Below, one piece after another: positions 57,953 through 64,000 of a DNA stretch of 64,000 nt. Below the pieces are notes generated by a model that had not been told where the DNA came from, did not search any database, and saw nothing but the letters and a program-made list of their open reading frames with translations. The stretch lies in the NCBI GenBank assembly GCA_026874595.1, contig CM049311.1, positions 38,396,676 to 38,460,675 on the forward strand. The letters are read 5' to 3'. Each line of letters starts with the position of its first letter. The first letter of the stretch is position 1. The position numbers and the translations under genes are program-made. The stretch is from Sipunculus nudus. Taxonomy: Eukaryota; Annelida; Sipuncula; Golfingiida; Sipunculidae.

Positions 57953-60026
57953 ATTATAATTTTCATTAGTGATTGATAAAAGCACCAGTAGTTGTCACTG
58001 CCAGTGAAACAGATTTTGGGCGGAGCTGCAAAACATCTTTAAATATATATGGCACATAGCAAACTAAATTTTAAAAATATAACCTATTATTTTATGAATT
58101 GAAGTAAATATTTTTTTTTTTGTAATACGTTTGCCTATAACAGGCTATTCATTGTTGTAAGGAATAGTACAGCGTTATAAATGTTTGTACCTTTTAAACA
58201 TAAAATCTGATCACTAATACCAGAACTTATAACTCCTTTTTATATTTCATCCATGAAAGTTTCTCAAATCGGGTTCATTCGCCGCCTATATTCATAAAAA
58301 ATACATAACGTATACCGCAGACTGCATATATATCGCATATACCGTATACGTGCACCCGGTATAAACGCCGCTTTATATTGATATCGCTCTCAAAACCCAG
58401 TCAACGCTTGCATGCATGGAGTCAGTCTCAGTCATGATACATGCAAGAAAATGAATAAAATGCATTCGCCAATCTTAAATTAGAAGCTATAGCGTATATA
58501 TATAGTGACGGTGACACGGTGAAAGTAAAATATTAAGACCAAAGATGCGGACTTTCGATATGCATGCGCATGGTGTATTCAAAATGACGATCGAGAAACC
58601 ATGCAGGTGGACAAATTAGACTGAAATCTAATTGTACCTTTCCATTGCTGTAAAATAATATTTAAAAGACGCAGGTATACAAGTATATCTATATTGCAAA
58701 ATGTTTGATGGCTTTGTCTCAAACTTGCCCCTTTCGAAGACCTAAAATACCACAGGGTGTCGGCTTCTATTTTTACCCACCGACCTTGTCATTTTCACGT
58801 TTGATTGACAGTTTTATTAGCACAAGGAAATTTTCCTATCACACAGAAGATTTTAGCGGAAAGACAGCACACAACATGTGGCCAACCAGACGGGGATTCG
58901 GAGTGAAAATTACTAATTTAAATTCGCATCAATTACATTAATCATCAAAGGATAATGACATCATTTACAATGTTCGGGAACCGAACGACATGTATAATTG
59001 CCAGGTGTAGGTCATGGTCCGCGTCTCTACAGCTGACGGGACTGGTGAATACAAAATAAATAAATAAACAAACACCCAAGAGATCATAACTTATTAGAAG
59101 TTTTTGGAACATTCCAGGTGCTTCTTAAGAATTATTGAATTGTTGCTGCATATTGTTTTATAATTAACTGGAACTCTGCCTCTCCGTGAAATCACCATGC
59201 ACCTTGCAGCCTGGGGAGACCGCATGCTTTCCTGCTAAAGCTGAAGTTTTATCAGCAGTGCATTATTTCTGACTATATGAGGGCCTAAATGTACAAAGTT
59301 GCATACGGAGGTTACCAGATTAGCTATATGATTTGAAGTTAGGTCTCGTGTATACATCTAGTTAACCAAGGAATTGTGCATCTCAAAATTATAAAATAAA
59401 TTTCCTACTTTTCTTCAAGTGAAGTTGAATTAAATAAATGTAATTATATATTATATTTCCATTTTATATTAATTTCATATGACGTAATTATGCTTCATTT
59501 AAATGTCACTGAAATAAAGTGCAAATTGAAGACCTGGATAAGTAAGTGCATGAAGATATGTAAGCTTACGTGCAATTTTCCTCTAAGATACCAGAATGTA
59601 CTGCTATGAAATCATAGTAACTAGGCATGATTTTGATAAGCATTGTTGGACTTACGTAGGCCTATATATTTGAATAACTTAACATACATTAAAATGTACT
59701 GTGAAAACATGTTTCTTTGGTGTTACTTCACAGTTTAGTATCGTTTTCTCACGTTTATAAACTTTGGTATTATGTGCATTATCCCCAATAGCACATTTTA
59801 AAAACACCTTTTCAACAAAAAAAAATATTGATTTTCCGTTATTTTATATTCTTGTTAATAACGATCTGTTTACATTAATGTACATAGGCCTATTTATTAT
59901 ATATATGTAATAAATTATTGTTCCACTAGTACTACCAGTGTTTTCATTGTTTCTGATCCCTGCGGGAAAGAATCGATTCTAATGCATACATATTGCATGA
60001 CGTGACAGGATGTTTCCAGGTAACTC

Positions 60027-60042
60027 CCCCCCCCCCCCCCCC
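60027..60042. repeat. poly-C homopolymer
   Basis: An uninterrupted C run of about 16 bases, followed by CACC repeats and poly-A, inside the 5.5-kb insert. Confidence 0.9.
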
Positions 60043-60111
60043 ACCACCCCCACAAAAAAAAAGAATAATCAGACCGCCAGTCGGCACAGCATCTCATGAT
60101 GCTTCTTATAA

Positions 60112-60196
60112 TAAACACGCCAGACTCAGTCACGTGAACCATGTCCATTTAAAAGACTTTACAAAATAAACACGCCAGACCCAGTCACGTGAACCT
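60112..60196 (+). repeat. 51-bp direct duplication with CACGTG
   Basis: AATAAACACGCCAGAC(T/C)CAG, followed by TCACGTGAACC, occurs twice 51 bp apart. Each copy contains a CACGTG E-box. Confidence 0.8.
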
Positions 60197-60879
60197 TGCT
60201 GATGTAAAAGTAGATACGATTGGGTGAGAAAAGTTTGCAGCGTCAGTGCGTCACCGCTGGCTGAGGGATGACGCGGTAAAATTGGACCGTTCAGGAAAAA
60301 AACCCAAACAGACGTGTCGTCTTGCATCTTAATTGTCCAGTAAATGTTTTATTTATTTTTATTTTTCCGTTATATTGACTAGATAGGATAATTCTGTGAC
60401 TAAAGTCTGCAAAACCGCCTCGTTAATGTACCTTGTGTGCTACATATTGCTAAATTCACTCATTATCGCTCAATCACCGTCAGCCGCGGAGGGGCGGTTA
60501 CTTCAATAGAAATTGCATGGATACCCTCAATTAAGAAAATAAGAGTTTTCACAAGTGCAAGACATATTTGTTTTGATTTTTTATTTCAAATTTTAGTACA
60601 TTCGCACTGTTTTGAATGGGAAAGATTTGGATATATCAACGTTTATTTAGGCTAATCGTTGATCGAACCAAGTGCACACCTGTTTACCTGTCGCACCTGG
60701 ATTTTTACAAGTGCAGATAAACGCGACAGACCAACTAAACAGCAATTTTATTATTGCATGAAATGTTAACAAACAGGGTAGACACATTTTTCCAGATTTT
60801 ATTTTAAAATCAGTCGGCGATTTGTTTTTGCCTGCACATGTAAAAATATATTAATTTGACATAAAAAGGTATATTACAG

Positions 60880-61790
60880 GTAACCAGATAATTAGTGCAT
60901 TTCACACCCATAAATTATATATTTTGCACATTGGACAAAAGTAAATAGTTTTTATTGCAATGTCCCTTATAACAAGTATAATATATAATTTAAATTAAAA
61001 AAATGAGAATTTACCTTTATTTACCTGATCTTACCTGTGCAGGTGAGTTAACTTTTACAGGTAGAAATTGGCAAAATTGAAATCCACAAGTCTCGTGGCT
61101 GTGCAGTTAATTAAAAGATAGTTTCTGCATATTGTTTTAACTCCTTCAAAAATTTCCTCTCCACTTTTAAAATAAAAAGTTGTCTTTATATTCTGTACTT
61201 ACAAAGGTAATTAAATCTGTTTAAGATCAAAGGTATCATTTCAGGTAACCCAATAAATAGTGCAGTTAGTACCTATAATTCATAAATTTTACACATGGCA
61301 CTCAAAATTAAGTTGTATGTTTTTTTTCTCCCTTATTACATGTATAAAATATATACTTCATTAAAAAAATAATTTACCTGTATTTACCTGAACTCACCTG
61401 TACAGGTGAGTATGTTTTTATGTGCAACTGTAACCAAAATTATCAATTTATGTTTTACATGTCTGAAAAATCAAAATATAATGGTTTTACACAGTTGACA
61501 CTTGTTTATCCCTATTCTCACCAGCCACTTTTCAGCATGATTTTGTCACTGTCACAGGTAATTAGATCAGTTGAAGAACAAAGGTACTATTCACATAGGT
61601 AACTTAATTACTGTATTAAAAGCACCTGTTCTTATATCAAAATGAATTATACAGTCCATAAATAGAGAAGGTATTAATTTATAGTAACTATATTGATGAA
61701 CAAGGTGTTTGCTAACATATTCAGAAAAAAAAAAAAATTTACCTTTACTTACCTGTACAGGTAAACATATGTGTTATATGTTAATAATCA
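60880..61790 (+). repeat. diverged tandem repeat, ~355-bp unit, 3 copies, rich in TTTACCTG
   Basis: AGGTAAC starts a unit near 60888, 61243 and 61597. Each ends in a run of ATTTACCTGTATTTACCTG type with the palindrome ACCTGTACAGGT or ACCTGTGCAGGT. Further TTACCTG motifs continue to about 62120. Confidence 0.75.
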
Positions 61791-63964
61791 TAGAATGTGC
61801 TCTTTGGGTCAGCAAGCTTTTCAGGTGAAAAATATTTGATTTCCACAGAAAAATCTAATTTACTTGCACATTCTGGTTCGTTGGTGGTTCCCTTTCCAGT
61901 TTTAAACCAAATCATTTACCTTTTTCTTACCATTAATTAATAATTACCTTAGAGTGAAAAAAATCTTTACATTTCCCTTTTTTTTATCAAAGGGTTAATG
62001 GGTTACCTGAACAGGATGAAAGGGGTCATTTTGGTGATATACCAGTGAGTGGAAATACAGTTAGTACAGATTTACCTGTTTTTACCTGTATATACCTTAG
62101 TTACATACATATCAAACCAGGTATATAGAAAATAAATAAAATAACATGATGGACATATACCTGACAGTAAAAGCTGAAAATTTCACAAAGATACCTTTAA
62201 CGGTTACTGAGTTAATGTCTCTTATATAGATTCATGTCAAAATGTGGAAAAAATGCAAAATAAATCTGAACAGTAGGAGTGTGACAATCCACAGGCTAAT
62301 CTGAACAGTAAAGGGTTAATTTGTTATTAAAAACCAATAAAAATTTATTAATTTATTGTTTATTGTTATGTTGTTGGTTAAAACTACTAGATGAGTTGGG
62401 TTGGACACCTGGATCAACTGTGGCTGGCCATAAGCTGCCTGGATTCCTGTATGCCTCGCCTCAAGCGTGCATAATTTGATGAAAGGTCAACAAGGTCAAC
62501 ATACAGGTGACTCAAGAGGGGCTGGAGAGAGCCAAAGTCTGACAGGGTCTCATTAAAAAACATTAATAAAAGCTACAATTTTTGGCCAATTTCTTTCAGC
62601 TTTCTAAACTAAAAAGCTGAAATCCTAATGTGTGCATGATATGAAAATTATATCAACAGTGCTCACAGGACACAAATGTGCCATGGTCACAGTTGGGCAA
62701 AATTTAAGGTACTAATTTTATATTTATACTAATAACTTATAAAATTTGAAAAATTCAGAACTAATTTTGGGTATTCAATTGAATCTTGATTAAATAATGT
62801 TACATCCCTGACAAAAAAATCCCTAGCTTCAGCAATGCACTTGTTAAGGGAGTAAATATATTTCTTGATTTTTTACAAAGTGCATTATGTTTGGGCCCAT
62901 AACTTAAAACAATTACGCAATACTGACATCATTCTGGCATGTGCATAGAGAATGAAAAATATGTATATTATTTATGATTAAAGTCAGATCAGTGGTTTTG
63001 ATATTAGGCAGTCTTGAAGTGTAACAATGGGTTTTTAATGGAAAAATGAAGTTTTTCATTAATATCTCGAAGGTATTAAGTCCTAGTGACCAAATTCTTG
63101 GCATGGTAGGGGATTTTGGAGACATCTAACTGTATGCCGAATTTAAGGAACTAAGAGCTGAAGCTGGGGAGCTGAGCTCTTGCAAACTGCATAACACTAG
63201 CTTGATGTAAACAATATGTTACATGGTGCTTGAAAACTTATTAAAATCTACAGTTTTTGATCAACTGGTTTCAAATTTTTGGTGTTAACAGTTGAAATGC
63301 TAACAAAAACATGCTGTGAAAATTAAATCCACAGTACTTACAGGAAAAAAACGTGCCATGGTCAAAGTTGGGCAAAATTTAAGGTACCAATTTTTTATTT
63401 TTATTAATATTTTAGAAAATTTAAAAGATTTTCATCTAATTTTGGGTATACAATTTAATTTTGATTAATTAAAGTTATATTACTGGAAAAAAGGTTGATA
63501 GCTTTAACATTTTTTGTGTTAAGTGATCAAATATCTTTCCTGATTTTTTACAAAATGCTTTATGTTTGGGCCCATAACTTTTTTAAATTAAATAATACAG
63601 ACATAATTTCTGGCATGTACATAGGAAATATATAGAGGAATATTTATGGTAAATATGAGGAAAAACAGATGAGTGGTTTTGATATTAGGCAGCCCTGAAG
63701 TGTGAAAAAAGGTTTTTAATAAAAAATTGAGGTTTTTCCTTAATTTCTCAAAGGAACGAAGTTGCAAAGACCCAGTTTTTGGCTTGGTAGGAGATCTTGG
63801 GGACATCTAACATTATGCAGAATTTTGGATTCCTAGGTCTTACGGTTTCAAAACGTGCCACATCTACGGACGGACGGACGGACGGACGGACGGACAGACG
63901 GACGGACGACGGACAATGGACCACGACTATAGCTCAGATGACTTATAGTCAGCTGAGCTAAAAA

Positions 63965-64000
63965 TCAAGACAGACAGTATTACAATGGATGAAACTTGCA
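63965..64000 (+). pseudogene. continuation of the interrupted LINE
   Basis: After the TCAAGA duplication one frame reads SRQTVLQWMKLA, the kind of sequence expected shortly after the endonuclease GDFN motif in L1-like elements. It runs off the window. Confidence 0.5.

Larger units (their letters stand above)
56809..62315. mobile_element. 5.5-kb insert with TTAA target duplication (piggyBac-like, non-autonomous or cargo-bearing)
   Basis: TTAA sits at 56805-56808 and 62316-62319. Intact copies of the host element have a single TTAA at this point (TTTCTTTAATTTGTTATT). The insert starts GGCTTTAAACTCC and ends CAGTAAAGGG, so CTTTA/TAAAG is inverted and the right end fits the GGG-TTAA rule of piggyBac-type transposons, while the left end has GGC instead of CCC. 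The longest ORF inside is only 78 codons (58705-58941). Apart from the repeats noted below, it reads as unique AT-rich DNA. Confidence 0.65.
55816..63964 (-). mobile_element. 2.6-kb dispersed element, copy D, split by a 5.5-kb insert
   Basis: The two parts, 55816-56808 and 62316-63964, together give a full-length inverted copy (about 2.64 kb against 2.61-2.63 kb for copies A and B). It is flanked by TCAAGA at 55810-55815 and 63965-63970, a six-base target duplication in the LINE. Confidence 0.85.

Noticed and set aside
58705-58941. 78-codon ORF inside the 5.5-kb insert as cargo gene
   Set aside because: It has no recognisable domain, no splice signals supporting it and no neighbouring exons. 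Too short to claim.
51862-64000. Upstream CPT1 exons (NSNYYAMDLL-type segment)
   Set aside because: I searched the minus strand by eye for this conserved region and found no match, so the exons are presumed to lie beyond the window.

Overview
The window is animal nuclear DNA, most likely from a bivalve mollusc. It is AT-rich and intron-dense with GT-AG splice sites, and most of it is repeats. The abundant dispersed repeats with GTCCGTCCG tracts and TGCCCCCGCC ends resemble ones I associate with bivalve genomes. That assignment is an inference. I saw no bacterial-style genes, operons or CRISPR array.

Two conserved genes are convincing, and they point at each other. On the plus strand, four exons (891-6950) encode the C-terminus of ARID2, the PBAF chromatin-remodelling subunit, with a poly(A) signal at 7991-7996. 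On the minus strand, fifteen exons between 51861 and 30345 encode the C-terminal ~470 residues of carnitine palmitoyltransferase 1 (CPT1), including the stop codon. Its N-terminal exons lie beyond the right edge or were not recognisable. All splice phases are consistent. The CPT1 gene carries two tandem versions of the exon just after the catalytic histidine (43387-43452 and 40428-40490), which look like alternative exons. The catalytic histidine itself lies in a 26-bp microexon (44839-44864).

The ~23 kb between the two stop codons is mainly repeats: a 38-bp minisatellite, a ~300-bp tandem element split by a 2.6-kb element, one unidentified possible exon (13316-13519), 62-bp and ~164-bp arrays, a ~340-bp tandem family split by a second 2.6-kb copy, a broken LINE fragment, and a ~6-kb array of a 43-bp monomer with higher-order structure. 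The last CPT1 intron holds an array of ~155-bp units abutting a 44-bp minisatellite.

The CPT1 introns hold small DNA transposons: a TTA-flanked MITE at 33194-33531, a fold-back MITE at 45040-45188, a 1.95-kb TA-flanked element at 46582-48528, and a 316-bp MITE at 49294-49609. The right end (55.3-64 kb) is a three-level nest: a broken LINE endonuclease ORF is interrupted by a 2.6-kb element with a TCAAGA duplication, which is itself interrupted by a 5.5-kb TTAA-flanked insert. The longest open reading frames in the window (up to 1364 codons) come from tandem arrays whose period is not a multiple of three and are probably not genes.
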